A DNA stretch of 41,810 nucleotides from an uncultured beta proteobacterium (GTDB lineage Bacteria > Pseudomonadota > Gammaproteobacteria > Burkholderiales > SG8-39): contig CADEDU010000004.1 in the NCBI GenBank assembly GCA_902826155.1, positions 74,350 through 116,159 on the forward strand. Reading direction: 5' to 3'. Position numbers and translations under genes: made by a program. Shown here in pieces: positions 1 through 8,759 of this stretch. Under the pieces are notes generated by a model. The model was not told the DNA's origin and searched no databases. It saw nothing but the letters and a program-made list of their open reading frames with translations. How positions within the stretch are numbered: position 1 is the first letter of the stretch; every line of letters starts with the position of its first letter.

Positions 1-399
1 CGCGCGATCCTGCGCGCCGCGGATCGCACGCTCGCGCAGTCGTCGCGCGACGGCGAGGCCTTCATCGATGCCTTCTGGGGCTTGCGGCCGCGCAAGCTCG
101 CCGCGGGCGCGTCATGCGTGACAAAAAACGCGCCGCACATCGGCAACCGTGTCGGACACGCGCAGGGTGGCATTCAGATCGCGCTCGCCGCCGCGACGGC
201 GAGCGCCGCGTTGTCGCCGACGTGGGGGTTGAGCACGATCACCGCATCGTTCGTGAGCCCGGGCGAGGGCGCGCGGCTACGTGCACGCTCGCGGATCATC
301 CACAAAGGAAGACTCACCGCGGTCATCCGCACCCAGATCACCCGGCCCGACAAGCGCGTGGTGCTGGATGTGGTGTCCAATCACGTGCATAGGGTGTGA
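1..399 (+). CDS. Acyl-CoA thioesterase-like hotdog protein (C-terminal part)
   Basis: The reading frame is open from the first base of the window to a TGA at 397-399, so the N-terminus lies outside. The 132 visible residues match the hotdog fold of PaaI/YbgC-type acyl-CoA thioesterases. A GNRVGHAQGGIQ stretch with its GG turn precedes the long central helix, and it is followed by beta strands containing FVSPGEGARLRARSRIIHKG and a final VLDVVSNHV. Family members hydrolyse acyl-CoA or aryl-CoA thioesters in the cytoplasm. About 50 residues precede the hotdog core, so this could be the second half of a tandem-hotdog protein. It converges with the GntR gene and lies outside the catabolic operon. 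The substrate is unknown. Confidence 0.65.
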   Translation, partial: RAILRAADRTLAQSSRDGEAFIDAFWGLRPRKLAAGASCVTKNAPHIGNRVGHAQGGIQIALAAATASAALSPTWGLSTITASFVSPGEGARLRARSRIIHKGRLTAVIRTQITRPDKRVVLDVVSNHVHRV

Positions 400-463
400 C
401 GCGCCTGCACGACAGATCGAGCGCCTCTCGCGGTTAAGGGAGGAGGCACATCTCAGCCTTGCG

Positions 464-1246
464 TCATTCGTCGCGTCGCAGATCCATTACGAGCGAGAAC
501 TGATCGCCGACATACGTATTGAAGCCGAACAGCGCGGCCACACCATCGCGCCCGACATAGGCGCGCTTGATCGTGAGCCCGGCGCTCCCTGGTTTTGCGT
601 GCAGCCGCTGCGCCACCTCGCCGCGCAGGAAGGTCGCGGTGGCCTCCTGGCGGATCGACACGATCTTGATGCCATGACGTTGCTCGACCAGCGAGTAGAT
701 CGCACCGGGCCAGTGCTGGATCTCGTCGCGCACATCGGCGTAGCGGGCGAGGATGTAGGTTTCATTCCATGCCGGGGGCAGCGGCATGGAGCGCTCCCGC
801 GGCACCCGGTGCGAGCGGATGCGCAGGAAGCGCTCGCCGATCGCACACGGCAACAGCGCTGCGACTGCATCGTTCGCAACTACTTCGTCGAAGCGCAGAT
901 CGACCAGATGCGTGAATCGTCCGTGGCGCTCCACCTCGTCGATCGAGCTGAGCGGCAGACTGAAGCGCGCGTGATGCCGGTCGGATTCGACCGAAGTGCC
1001 GCGGCCTTGCTGGCGCGATACCATGCCGCGCAGTTGCAAGAGACGCACCGCCTCGCGTACGGTGTGGCGGCTCACACCGTATTCCTGACAGAGTTCGGCT
1101 TCGCTTGGCAGGAGCGAACCGATTGGATACGCGCCGGTGATGATGTTGAGCATCAACTGATCGGCGACTTCGCTGTAGCGCGGCTTGGCCTTGATCGGCA
1201 CCGCGCTGCGCGGACGCCGGGAAATTGACTTGTTGCGGGCGTCCAT
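464..1246 (-). CDS. GntR-family (HutC subfamily, UTRA) transcriptional regulator
   Basis: The 260-residue protein has an N-terminal winged helix-turn-helix at about residues 22-90, including PSEAELCQEYGVSRHTVREA and the wing GRGTS. A UTRA ligand-binding domain follows at about 105-255, ending in FGFNTYVGDQFSLVMD. This is the HutC/FadR-like arrangement, in which a small molecule releases the repressor from a TGT/ACA-bounded palindrome. It is the last gene of the minus-strand operon, and an AGGA ribosome site overlaps the TAG of the dioxygenase beta gene. Likely operators are the two TGTACGGAC copies at 10925-10934 and 11050-11059. Its ligand is probably the transported substrate or an intermediate, which is inferred from position only. 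Confidence 0.9.
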   Translation of the reverse strand: MDARNKSISRRPRSAVPIKAKPRYSEVADQLMLNIITGAYPIGSLLPSEAELCQEYGVSRHTVREAVRLLQLRGMVSRQQGRGTSVESDRHHARFSLPLSSIDEVERHGRFTHLVDLRFDEVVANDAVAALLPCAIGERFLRIRSHRVPRERSMPLPPAWNETYILARYADVRDEIQHWPGAIYSLVEQRHGIKIVSIRQEATATFLRGEVAQRLHAKPGSAGLTIKRAYVGRDGVAALFGFNTYVGDQFSLVMDLRRDE

Positions 1247-1253
1247 GCGATTC

Positions 1254-1727
1254 CTATAGCGGGGTCGAGATCGCGTGCGGGACGCAGGAGTTGTCCATGA
1301 TCACAGTCTTCGATTTGACGCGCGGTGATCCGGCCACGAATACGATCTCGTCCAGGTATGAGCCGATCGCGAACAGGCTGGCAACACCCTCGGTATCCAC
1401 CTGGTAGACGGCGTAGGAGGCTTCCACCTGCAGCACGCCGGAAGCATTGCCGCGAAATCGGATGCCGCTGATGAGATGTCGATCGGTATGGATGTTGTAT
1501 TCGTTGGCTTCCTGAAGTGCCACCACGCGATCGCGCATCATGTCTTTGCTGTCGCAGAGCACCAGCGAAAGCGGCAAGTTCGCTGCATAGTTCTCGCGCG
1601 GCACGATGCGATAGAGGCAATCTTCGACGAAAAAATCCAGCCAGTCGCTGAGCCGGCCTTCATCCAGACATGCCGCGTACTCGGCGAACAGGTCGTAGAC
1701 GGCCAGGCGCTGTTCCAGACTGATCAT
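1254..1727 (-). CDS. Aromatic-ring-hydroxylating dioxygenase, beta subunit
   Basis: The 157-residue protein has the NTF2-like fold of the small subunit of Rieske non-heme iron oxygenases. Signs are LAVYDLFAEYAACLDEG near the N-terminus, WLDFFVEDCLYRIVPRENY, and the late segment FAIGSYLDEIVF followed by VKSKTVIMDN. The length is normal for the family. The subunit is structural and supports the alpha hexamer or trimer. The start at 1727 was chosen because its ATG overlaps the alpha-subunit TGA as ATGA; a longer upstream extension of this frame lies inside the alpha gene and is spurious. The overlap implies translational coupling and equal amounts of the two subunits. Confidence 0.9.
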   Translation of the reverse strand: MISLEQRLAVYDLFAEYAACLDEGRLSDWLDFFVEDCLYRIVPRENYAANLPLSLVLCDSKDMMRDRVVALQEANEYNIHTDRHLISGIRFRGNASGVLQVEASYAVYQVDTEGVASLFAIGSYLDEIVFVAGSPRVKSKTVIMDNSCVPHAISTPL

Positions 1728-2977
1728 CGAACCGCTCCAGCCGGCTCGATCCCCATCAGCTCGGCGTAGTACGACCAGAAGCCGCGCACCGGCACGTCGG
1801 TCACGCGGAACTCGCAGTCGTTGATCGCGCCCGCGCCACCCATCTCGATCACCGAAGTCGACTCCAGATCGGGGCGGGAGGCCTGATGTGCGATCTCGAT
1901 GGCTTCGGCGTCTTCCATCGACACATAGCCGGCCGGCCCGAGCAGATTCATCTGGCGCAGGCGATGGCGGCGCATTGTTTCGCTGTCGTCGCGGTAGCCG
2001 AAGTAGGTCCACAGCAGCACGAACCGATCGGTGCCCTTGGGTTGGATCTGGCGCGTCGCCATGCTGTTGTTCAGCCGCTGGAAGCACAGGTTCGGAAACA
2101 CCGACGAGGTCGCCATCGAGCGTCCGTCGTTGAACTCGGCGTGGTACTTGAGGATCGAAGGATCGCGCAGCGTGACGTGATCGGCGCGCAGTTTGTGTTC
2201 GGCATACGCGGCGACGACGTCCTGCTGGTTGTCTGTGCCGGCAACGGCGTAGGTGAGGTTGTGGCGGTGGCGCGCATCCATCTCCACGCCGCCTTTCTGC
2301 GTGGCTCGATCCAGACCGAACGTGACCAGGAATTCGTGCAGCAGGCTGGCGTGATAGGTGTCGCGCAGGTTCTCGTTGTAGAGCTTCCAGTTGCCGTCGA
2401 TCGCCTGGCGTTGATAGCCCAGGATCTCGATCGGGCGTTGCATGAGGCCGTCGATGTGGCCGCGGATCATCGGGCCGAGATAGTCGGGGAGCGGGTCGGC
2501 CTGTGCCGCGAAGGTGCCGAAGACGACGCCTTTGTAGCTGCCGACATGAATTCTGGTGAGCCCGTGCTTTGTCTTGTCGAAGTTCGGATCGATTCCGCCC
2601 TGGCCGCGAATGCCTCGCGCGAACGGAATACCCACCAGTTCGCCTTTACGGTTGTAGCACCAGCGGTGATAGATGCAGGTGTGATCGGCCGCGTTGCCGC
2701 GTGGTTCGCGCCGCACGACCGATCCTCGATGGGCGCAGCGATTGACGAAGGCGTGCACCGACCCGTCGTCGTCGCGATTCACCACCACCGGCGTTTCGCC
2801 GATCCAGGTGGTCTTGTAGTCACCGGGGTTTGGAATCTCGGCTTCCAAGCACAGGTACGACCAGGTGAGCCCCCGAAAGATCCGCTCTTGCTCCAGCCGA
2901 TAGATCTCCGGGTCGTGGTAGAGGCGATAGGGCACGCGCGAGTAGTCGTTGCGCTCCCATTGGATATCCAGTGGCAT
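1724..2977 (-). CDS. Rieske aromatic-ring-hydroxylating dioxygenase, alpha (catalytic) subunit
   Basis: The 417-residue protein carries a Rieske [2Fe-2S] motif with Cys81, His83, Cys101 and His104. Its catalytic mononuclear iron site is in NENLRDTYHASLLHEF, giving Asp206 as the likely bridging residue and His209 and His214 as ligands; Asp356 in SMEDAEAIE is the likely carboxylate ligand. The overall pattern, including EAEIPNPGDYK and ILGYQRQAIDGNWKLYNEN, recalls the anthranilate dioxygenase (AndAc) and salicylate 5-hydroxylase (NagG) group. The start at 2977 lies behind a GGAG that overlaps the TAA of the upstream ATPase gene. No ferredoxin or reductase gene is present in the window, so electrons must come from elsewhere. 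The substrate is inferred only as an aromatic acid. Confidence 0.9.
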   Translation of the reverse strand: MPLDIQWERNDYSRVPYRLYHDPEIYRLEQERIFRGLTWSYLCLEAEIPNPGDYKTTWIGETPVVVNRDDDGSVHAFVNRCAHRGSVVRREPRGNAADHTCIYHRWCYNRKGELVGIPFARGIRGQGGIDPNFDKTKHGLTRIHVGSYKGVVFGTFAAQADPLPDYLGPMIRGHIDGLMQRPIEILGYQRQAIDGNWKLYNENLRDTYHASLLHEFLVTFGLDRATQKGGVEMDARHRHNLTYAVAGTDNQQDVVAAYAEHKLRADHVTLRDPSILKYHAEFNDGRSMATSSVFPNLCFQRLNNSMATRQIQPKGTDRFVLLWTYFGYRDDSETMRRHRLRQMNLLGPAGYVSMEDAEAIEIAHQASRPDLESTSVIEMGGAGAINDCEFRVTDVPVRGFWSYYAELMGIEPAGAVR

Positions 2978-2981
2978 GGGC

Positions 2982-4073
2982 TTACTCCAGCAAAACGGTG
3001 GCATCAGCAGGCGACCAGCGCGCCATTACACGCGCGCCTTCGCTGATCGATCGGGCCGACTCGCTGATCGGCAGATCGGCAGTGATCTCGCGTCCCCAAT
3101 CGGTGGCGACGCTCAGTCGAATGAAGCCGCCCATGTAGGTGCGTTCGCGCACGACCCCGGGAAAGCCGGAGGCGTCGACGGCGCGATCTTCGGCGGGGGC
3201 TATCGTGACTTTTTCGTAGCGCAGCGCCACCGCGACCGGCGTTGCGCTTTGCAGATCGCGCGGCGCGGCGCAACGCATCTGTGCTCGACCCTCGTCGATC
3301 GAGACGATGCAGGTGCCGTCGCCGGCCGGTGCACTCGCGCGACCGTCGAACAGATTGGTGTGGCCGACGAAATTCGCGACGAAGCGTGCGCGCGGCTGTT
3401 CGTAGATTTCCTGCGGCGTGCCCAGCTGAATGATGCGCCCCTGGTTCATCACCGCGATGCGATCGGACATCGTGATCGCCTCCACCTGGTCGTGGGTGAC
3501 GAAGATGAAGGTGCTCCCGAGCGACTTGTGCAAGCGGCGCAACTCGGCCTGCAGCTGGATGCGAAGCTGCAGATCGAGCGCGCCGAGCGGCTCATCGAGC
3601 AGGAGCACGGCCGGATCGTTGACCAGCGCACGTGCCATCGCGACACGCTGTTTCTGCCCGCCCGACAGCTGATCGGGAAGACGGTCGTCGAAGCCCTTGA
3701 GCTGTACCAGATCGAGCACCTTACGCACTCGCGGGGCGATCGAGTCGCCGGCCACCTTCTTCATGCGCAGGCCGAACGCGACGTTCTCGAACACGCTCAT
3801 GTGCGGAAACAGCGCCAGATGCTGGAAGATCATGTTGGTGCTGCGCGCATAGGCGGGCTGACCACCGACGTCTCGGCCCTCTATCTGCACGCTGCCGCCG
3901 TCGGCATGCTCGAACCCCGCGATGATCCGCAGCAGCGTCGTCTTGCCGCAGCCGCTCGGACCCAGCAAGGAGAGGAACTCGCCGCGCCGGATATCGAGCG
4001 AGACGCGGTCGAGCACAGTCGTGGCGCCGAAGCGCTTGGAAACCTCGCGGATCTGGACCGACAGATCAGACAT
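2982..4073 (-). CDS. ABC importer ATP-binding protein, PotA/spermidine-putrescine type (left copy)
   Basis: The 363-residue protein is a complete nucleotide-binding subunit. It has Walker A GPSGCGKTT at 38-46, a Q-loop in MIFQHLALFPH at 81-91, the signature LSGGQ at 136-140, Walker B LLLDEP at 157-162 and an H-loop in VTHDQ. A TOBE domain fills about residues 285-360, as in PotA and related importers. It energises uptake through the two adjacent permeases using the upstream Tat-type binding protein. It starts 7 bases after the binding-protein stop, and the dioxygenase genes follow directly. It is a paralog of the ATPase at 16483-17577. Substrate assignment from the PotA label alone would be unsafe. 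Confidence 0.93.
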   Translation of the reverse strand: MSDLSVQIREVSKRFGATTVLDRVSLDIRRGEFLSLLGPSGCGKTTLLRIIAGFEHADGGSVQIEGRDVGGQPAYARSTNMIFQHLALFPHMSVFENVAFGLRMKKVAGDSIAPRVRKVLDLVQLKGFDDRLPDQLSGGQKQRVAMARALVNDPAVLLLDEPLGALDLQLRIQLQAELRRLHKSLGSTFIFVTHDQVEAITMSDRIAVMNQGRIIQLGTPQEIYEQPRARFVANFVGHTNLFDGRASAPAGDGTCIVSIDEGRAQMRCAAPRDLQSATPVAVALRYEKVTIAPAEDRAVDASGFPGVVRERTYMGGFIRLSVATDWGREITADLPISESARSISEGARVMARWSPADATVLLE

Positions 4074-4080
4074 CGAAGTG

Positions 4081-5196
4081 CTACGCGGCCTTCACCGTGT
4101 TCCAGGCCTCGACCCACATATCCATGCGCTGCGGCAGGTCGAAGGGCTTGCGCACGATGCCTCGCTCGACGATGTCGAACCCGACCTTGCGGCGATACTC
4201 CGGCGAGTAGCCGGCAGCGACTTCCGCCGAAGTCGATGGGTATTCGGTGACCTCGGTGAGCTTCGCGCCGAAGTCCTTCGAGAGCATTGCGTTGATGACC
4301 TTATGCGTTCCCTCGGCCTGCTTGGTGTCCTTCGGGATGAAGGCCGACTGCGTCCAGTAGGGCAGCCCTTCCTTGGGCCAGTTGTTGGCGGCCTTGATGC
4401 CCTGCTTCTCCAGCGCTGAACGCATCGCGATCCAGCCGTACATGCATGCGACTTCGCCCGAGGCGATCATGTTCACCGCCTCGGCGAATTTGGTCCACAT
4501 GGTGCGGATGTTCTTCTTGCGATCGATCAGGAACTTCTGGACTTCCTTGATCTCGCCGGCGTCGAGCTTGAGCGGATCGGCTTTGCCCATTGCCAGCGCC
4601 GCCGTGTAGATCATGCCGTGGGCGTCGTCGCGCCAGGCGATGCGCCCTTTGTACTTGTCGGCGAACAGCACGTTCCACGACTGCGTGAGTGCGTCGTCCG
4701 GGGGCATCTTCGACGCGTCGTAGATCACCGATTCGTAGCCCCACACCACCGGCAGCAGATAGGTCTTGCCAGCGCGGACGACCACGTCGTTCTTGAATTG
4801 GTCGGCGATCTTCGCGCCATTCGGGATCTGGCTCATGTTGAGCGCGAGCAGTTTCTCGTCACCTTCCTTCGCGCCGAGCGCCGGGCCGCGGATCAGATTG
4901 GTGAGACTCACCATCATGTCGTATTGGGTGGTGCCGCCCGGGGCCATGAGCTTGGCGAGGGTGTCGGTGGGCGATACGTACGGCAGGTTGTCGACCTTGA
5001 TGCCGCCGGTTTGTGCCGCGATGATCGGTCGCACCGGGTCGGGGATGAACACATTGGGCATCACCGCGCGAATCGCGGCTTGTTGTGCAAGCACCGATGG
5101 CGGAATGCCGGCGGCGAGGGCAGCGCCGAGTGCGCCACCCTTCTTCAGAAATCCGCGTCGATCGAGTGAACGCAGGACCATGTCTTGCTGTTGCAT
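4081..5196 (-). CDS. ABC importer periplasmic substrate-binding protein, PotD-like (left copy)
   Basis: The 371-residue protein begins with a signal region containing DRRGFLKKG and a hydrophobic alanine/glycine stretch ending in VLAQQA. This is a good twin-arginine motif, so export is probably folded through Tat. The mature part has the features of the PotD/FbpA class of binding proteins, such as YLLPVVWGYESVIYDASKMP and SWNVLFADKYKGRIAWRD. The start is supported by AGGAGG about 8 bases upstream. It lies between the second permease and the ATPase. Its paralog at 15377-16483 has the same architecture but a clearly different sequence, so the two may bind different compounds. Confidence 0.92.
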   Translation of the reverse strand: MQQQDMVLRSLDRRGFLKKGGALGAALAAGIPPSVLAQQAAIRAVMPNVFIPDPVRPIIAAQTGGIKVDNLPYVSPTDTLAKLMAPGGTTQYDMMVSLTNLIRGPALGAKEGDEKLLALNMSQIPNGAKIADQFKNDVVVRAGKTYLLPVVWGYESVIYDASKMPPDDALTQSWNVLFADKYKGRIAWRDDAHGMIYTAALAMGKADPLKLDAGEIKEVQKFLIDRKKNIRTMWTKFAEAVNMIASGEVACMYGWIAMRSALEKQGIKAANNWPKEGLPYWTQSAFIPKDTKQAEGTHKVINAMLSKDFGAKLTEVTEYPSTSAEVAAGYSPEYRRKVGFDIVERGIVRKPFDLPQRMDMWVEAWNTVKAA

Positions 5197-5216
5197 GAAA
5201 ATCCTCCTCTGGTGGA

Positions 5217-6062
5217 TCAGGCGACAGTCTTGCGATCGGCCCGCTTCAGGAACAGAAAGCCGATCAACGAAGTCAAGATCGATAACAGGACGATGAGCAC
5301 CGCCATCGCGGGCAACTCCGGAGTGAGTTCCTCGACGATCAGCACGTAGAACTGCACCGGAATGGTCCGATCGGAGCCGACGGTGAATACGGTGCGAATG
5401 AATTCGTCGAACGAAAGGCTGAAGGCGAACAGCGCGGTGGCGAAGACGCCAGGGCGCACGATCGGAAACACGATCTCCCGGAACACCTGCCAGTCGCGCG
5501 CGCCCAGATCCATCGCCGCCTCTTCAAGCGAGCGATCGAACTTGTGCAGGCGCGGGTAGAGGGTCAGGAACGCGAACGGAAGCACCCAGTTCACGTGCGC
5601 CACCAGCACGGTGGTAAACAACGACGGCCGCACCCCGAGATAGCCGAAAAAAATCAACAGCACGATGCCACCGATGATGCCGGGGATGATGATCGGCGTG
5701 ATGATGAGATATAGCACCAGCCGCTTGCCGCGAAACTCGTGGCGGAACGCGAGCGCAAGCAGAAGTGCGAGCAAGGTGGCGATGATCGCCGAGGCGACGC
5801 CGACATAGACGCTGTTCGCGAGCGCGGACAGCAGTGGCTTGCTGTTGAACACCACCTCGTACCACCTGAGCGTGAAGCCGCGAAACGGAAAACCGGTGAT
5901 CTTCGAGTCGTTGAACGACAGGAAGACGATCATCAGCAGCGGTCCATACAGAAACATCAGGAAGAACGCCGCGTACAGCCAGAGCGCGAGACGATAACCA
6001 TTGAAGCGCCGGCTGGCCGGGTGCGCGCTGACGCCGGGCAGGGGCGTGGCGATCTCAGCCAT
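5217..6062 (-). CDS. ABC importer permease 2, PotC-like (left copy)
   Basis: The 281-residue inner-membrane protein has about six hydrophobic segments. The EAA loop that docks the ATPase is in LEEAAMDLGARDWQVFREIVFP. The conserved LSFNDSKITGFPFRGFTLRWY after the first membrane segment is typical of PotC-type permeases. The start at 6062 shares one base with the stop of permease 1 (TGATG), which makes coupled translation likely. A much longer upstream extension of this frame is only the shadow of permease 1. It pairs with the permease at 6062-6958 to form the channel. Confidence 0.92.
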   Translation of the reverse strand: MAEIATPLPGVSAHPASRRFNGYRLALWLYAAFFLMFLYGPLLMIVFLSFNDSKITGFPFRGFTLRWYEVVFNSKPLLSALANSVYVGVASAIIATLLALLLALAFRHEFRGKRLVLYLIITPIIIPGIIGGIVLLIFFGYLGVRPSLFTTVLVAHVNWVLPFAFLTLYPRLHKFDRSLEEAAMDLGARDWQVFREIVFPIVRPGVFATALFAFSLSFDEFIRTVFTVGSDRTIPVQFYVLIVEELTPELPAMAVLIVLLSILTSLIGFLFLKRADRKTVA

Positions 6063-6958
6063 CACGCGCCACCGGTGAAAACTTGTTCGATCTTCATCTT
6101 GCGCCCGACGAGCAGGAGAAGAACTACCACGATCAGGACCATCGTCACCGCGAGTGCCGCGCCGAACGCCCAGTCGTTGTTGGCGAGAAACTGGCTGGCG
6201 ATGACGTTGCCGAACATGATCCCGCGTGGTCCGCCCAGCAGCTGCGGCGTCACGTAGGCGCTCATCGTGAGCAGGAACACCATGATGCAGCCCGAAACCA
6301 CGCCCGGCCAGCTCAATGGAAGCAGAATCTTCCGAAAAACCTGGAACGGCCTGGCGCCCAGATCCGTCGCCGCTTCGATCAGCCGTGGATCGATCTTCTC
6401 CAGCGACAGGTAGATCGGCAGCGTCATGAAGAGCGTGTAGACGTACACGAGCCCGACCAGCACCGCGCCTTCGTTGTAGAGGAGCCAGTCGATGGGCGTG
6501 TCGATGACGCCGATGCCCATGAGCGTCTGGTTGATCAAGCCGTTGCGTCCGAGGATCGGCAGCCACACGAACGCGCGCACGACGTAGCTCGCCCAGAACG
6601 GCAGGAAGAGCAGGAGAACGAGGATCGCCTTGCCGAATCCGCGCATGCGCGAGAGCAGGTAGGCGATCGGATAGGAGAGCAGGAGCGACAGCACGGTGGC
6701 CTCCAGCCCGATCCGCAGGGTCTTGAGCAGCTGACCGCTGTAGAGCGGCGACTGGAAGATCTTCGCGTAGTTCCTGAAGGTGAAATCGGGCTTGGTGCCG
6801 TAGTAGCCCGACGACCAGAACGACACGATCACCATGAAGGCGACGGGAATCAGCATGAACACGAACAGCCACACGATGCCCGGTGCGAGCAGCCAGCGCG
6901 GACGCCCAACCGGCTTGACGGCCGGCATGCCGACGCGGATGGCTGTTGAGGCGTTCAC
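6062..6958 (-). CDS. ABC importer permease 1, PotB-like (left copy)
   Basis: The 298-residue protein has about six membrane segments and the EAA loop EAATDLGARPFQVFRKILLP. Central segments such as LPFWASYVVRAFVWLPILG and IDWLLYNEGAVLVGLVYVYT are close to those of the second copy at 13618-14502, which marks them as recent paralogs. The start is a GTG at 6958 overlapping the hyuB-like TGA as GTGA. An ATG ten codons downstream (6928) is a possible alternative. The coupling to the hydantoinase gene ties uptake to the first catabolic step. Confidence 0.92.
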   Translation of the reverse strand: MNASTAIRVGMPAVKPVGRPRWLLAPGIVWLFVFMLIPVAFMVIVSFWSSGYYGTKPDFTFRNYAKIFQSPLYSGQLLKTLRIGLEATVLSLLLSYPIAYLLSRMRGFGKAILVLLLFLPFWASYVVRAFVWLPILGRNGLINQTLMGIGVIDTPIDWLLYNEGAVLVGLVYVYTLFMTLPIYLSLEKIDPRLIEAATDLGARPFQVFRKILLPLSWPGVVSGCIMVFLLTMSAYVTPQLLGGPRGIMFGNVIASQFLANNDWAFGAALAVTMVLIVVVLLLLVGRKMKIEQVFTGGA

Positions 6959-8730
6959 GTCGATGACGTCGATGGGCCGTTCGCAGCCGGGACGCTCGCG
7001 GTCGAAGCCTTTGCGCGCAGCTTCTCGGTCTGTGCGTTACTCACCCTGAGCGATTTCGTGTTGATCGCCACGCCATAGTCGCGCTTGGCTGAGGCGATCG
7101 AGACCTTGCCCTCGCGAACGTCATGCGCGACCCGCTCGGGTTCGCGTACGAACGGATCACCGTAACCGCCGCCGCCCGTCATGACGAAGCGCACGCGATC
7201 GCCCGGTGCGAGCTTGCGGTACACACCGTGCTCAACCGGCTTGTCGTTGAGCCACAGACCACCGCCTCGACCGAGCTTCCCGCCGCATCGTCCGTACGCG
7301 GGCATCACACCGGTTTCGACCCTGCCGCTGATGCGCACCGAGCTTTCCACGTGATGCGCCTCGGGCGTGCCGCCGTCGAGGATGCAGAACTCGACCACCT
7401 GGCCCAGGCCGCCACGGTGATAGCCGGGCCCGCCGGTGTCGGGGACGAACTCTTTCTTCGAGTAATAGACCCGCGCTTCGTTCTCGATCACCTCGACCGG
7501 AATGTTGCGCGTATTGAACGGAAAGCAGAGCGTTGAGTGACCGTCTTGCCGCGCGCTCCCGCCATAGCCGCCGGTGTGCTGCGCGATCGAGAGGAACGAA
7601 CGGCCATCCCTCAGCTTGCCGTGCAGATAGACCTCGTTCGCCGGCGAGCCGCCGCTCGAGGCGAGGATCCTGTCGGGCATGATCTTTTCGAGCGCGCCGA
7701 ACACGATCTCGGGGAACAGGTGCGCGATCATCGTGCGTCCCCAGGTCGCTGCCGGCATGCGTGCGTTGATCACGCTGCCCTCGGGCGCGATGATGCGGAT
7801 CGGCCGCAGCCCGCCGTCGTTGTTGGGGACGTTGGGGTCGAGCGCGAGCTTGATCGGATACGACGAGTACGAGCGCACGATATTGATCGTGCAGTTGATC
7901 GCTGCCGTGACCTGCGGCGACGAGCCGGTGTAGTCGATGATGACTTCGTCGCCCTCGACGGTCACGGCGGCCTTCACGTGGATCTGATCTTTCACGCCCG
8001 GAATCGGCGGCAGGATCACGTCGTTGCGGTACGTGCCTTTGGGCAGCTGGGCGATCTTCTGGCGCAGACTGCGTTCGGTGCGGCCGATCACTTCGCGCGC
8101 GAGGTCTTCCAGGCCATCGAGCCGGTACTCGTCGAGCAGGCGCAGCAGTCCGCGCGTGCTGACGTTGTTGGCGACGAGCTGTGCGCGCAGGTCGCCGAGG
8201 ATCTTGTTCGGCACCCGGGTGTTGGCCTTGATGAAATCGAAGATCGTCTCGTTGAGCTTGCCCGCGTCGTACAGCTTGATGATCGGGATCTTCAGACCTT
8301 CCTCGAACAGATCTTTCGATTCGAGCGTGGACATGCGCCCACCCATGTCGAGGTGATGCACGATGCACAACGTGTAGGCGACGATTCGTCCGTCGCGATA
8401 GATCGGCGAGGCGACTGATACGTCGATCAGGTGGCCGCTTGCCATCCACGGATCGTTGGTGATGATCACGTCGCCTGGTTGGAGCGACTCGGGCGGATAG
8501 CGCTTCACGAAGTTGCGCATCACTTCGGGCACGATGCCGAGAAACCCGGCGGTGGTGACGGTGGAGTGCGCGAGCATGCGAGCTTCGGTGTCGAAGAGCG
8601 CGCAGCAGAAGTCGTGGTATTCCTTGACCGATGGTGTGTAGGCGGTGCGCATCAGGCCGGTTGCGGCCTCATCGACGATCGAGATGAGCCGGTTCCAGAG
8701 GATCTGGATGGTGACTGGGTCGAGATTCAT
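6955..8730 (-). CDS. Hydantoinase B/oxoprolinase family protein, HyuB-like (left copy)
   Basis: The 591-residue protein spans the full HyuB domain. Typical segments are MNLDPVTIQILWNRLISIVDEA at the start, VIITNDPWMASGHLIDVSV, HHLDMGGRMS and the glycine-rich GGGGYGDP near the end. The family forms heteromers with HyuA and takes part in ATP-dependent opening of hydantoins, 5-oxoproline and lactams, or in carboxylation of ketones and acetophenone. The HDMGG-like residues may bind metal. No strong ribosome site is seen in the 29-base gap behind hyuA. The substrate cannot be read from the sequence. Confidence 0.9.
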   Translation of the reverse strand: MNLDPVTIQILWNRLISIVDEAATGLMRTAYTPSVKEYHDFCCALFDTEARMLAHSTVTTAGFLGIVPEVMRNFVKRYPPESLQPGDVIITNDPWMASGHLIDVSVASPIYRDGRIVAYTLCIVHHLDMGGRMSTLESKDLFEEGLKIPIIKLYDAGKLNETIFDFIKANTRVPNKILGDLRAQLVANNVSTRGLLRLLDEYRLDGLEDLAREVIGRTERSLRQKIAQLPKGTYRNDVILPPIPGVKDQIHVKAAVTVEGDEVIIDYTGSSPQVTAAINCTINIVRSYSSYPIKLALDPNVPNNDGGLRPIRIIAPEGSVINARMPAATWGRTMIAHLFPEIVFGALEKIMPDRILASSGGSPANEVYLHGKLRDGRSFLSIAQHTGGYGGSARQDGHSTLCFPFNTRNIPVEVIENEARVYYSKKEFVPDTGGPGYHRGGLGQVVEFCILDGGTPEAHHVESSVRISGRVETGVMPAYGRCGGKLGRGGGLWLNDKPVEHGVYRKLAPGDRVRFVMTGGGGYGDPFVREPERVAHDVREGKVSIASAKRDYGVAINTKSLRVSNAQTEKLRAKASTASVPAANGPSTSST

Positions 8731-8759
8731 GCTTGCGAGACTGTGGGGCGTGTGCGTGG

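Noticed and set aside
2949..4250. A 433-codon plus-strand open frame
   Set aside because: It is antisense to the ABC ATPase gene, which has all its motifs in order.
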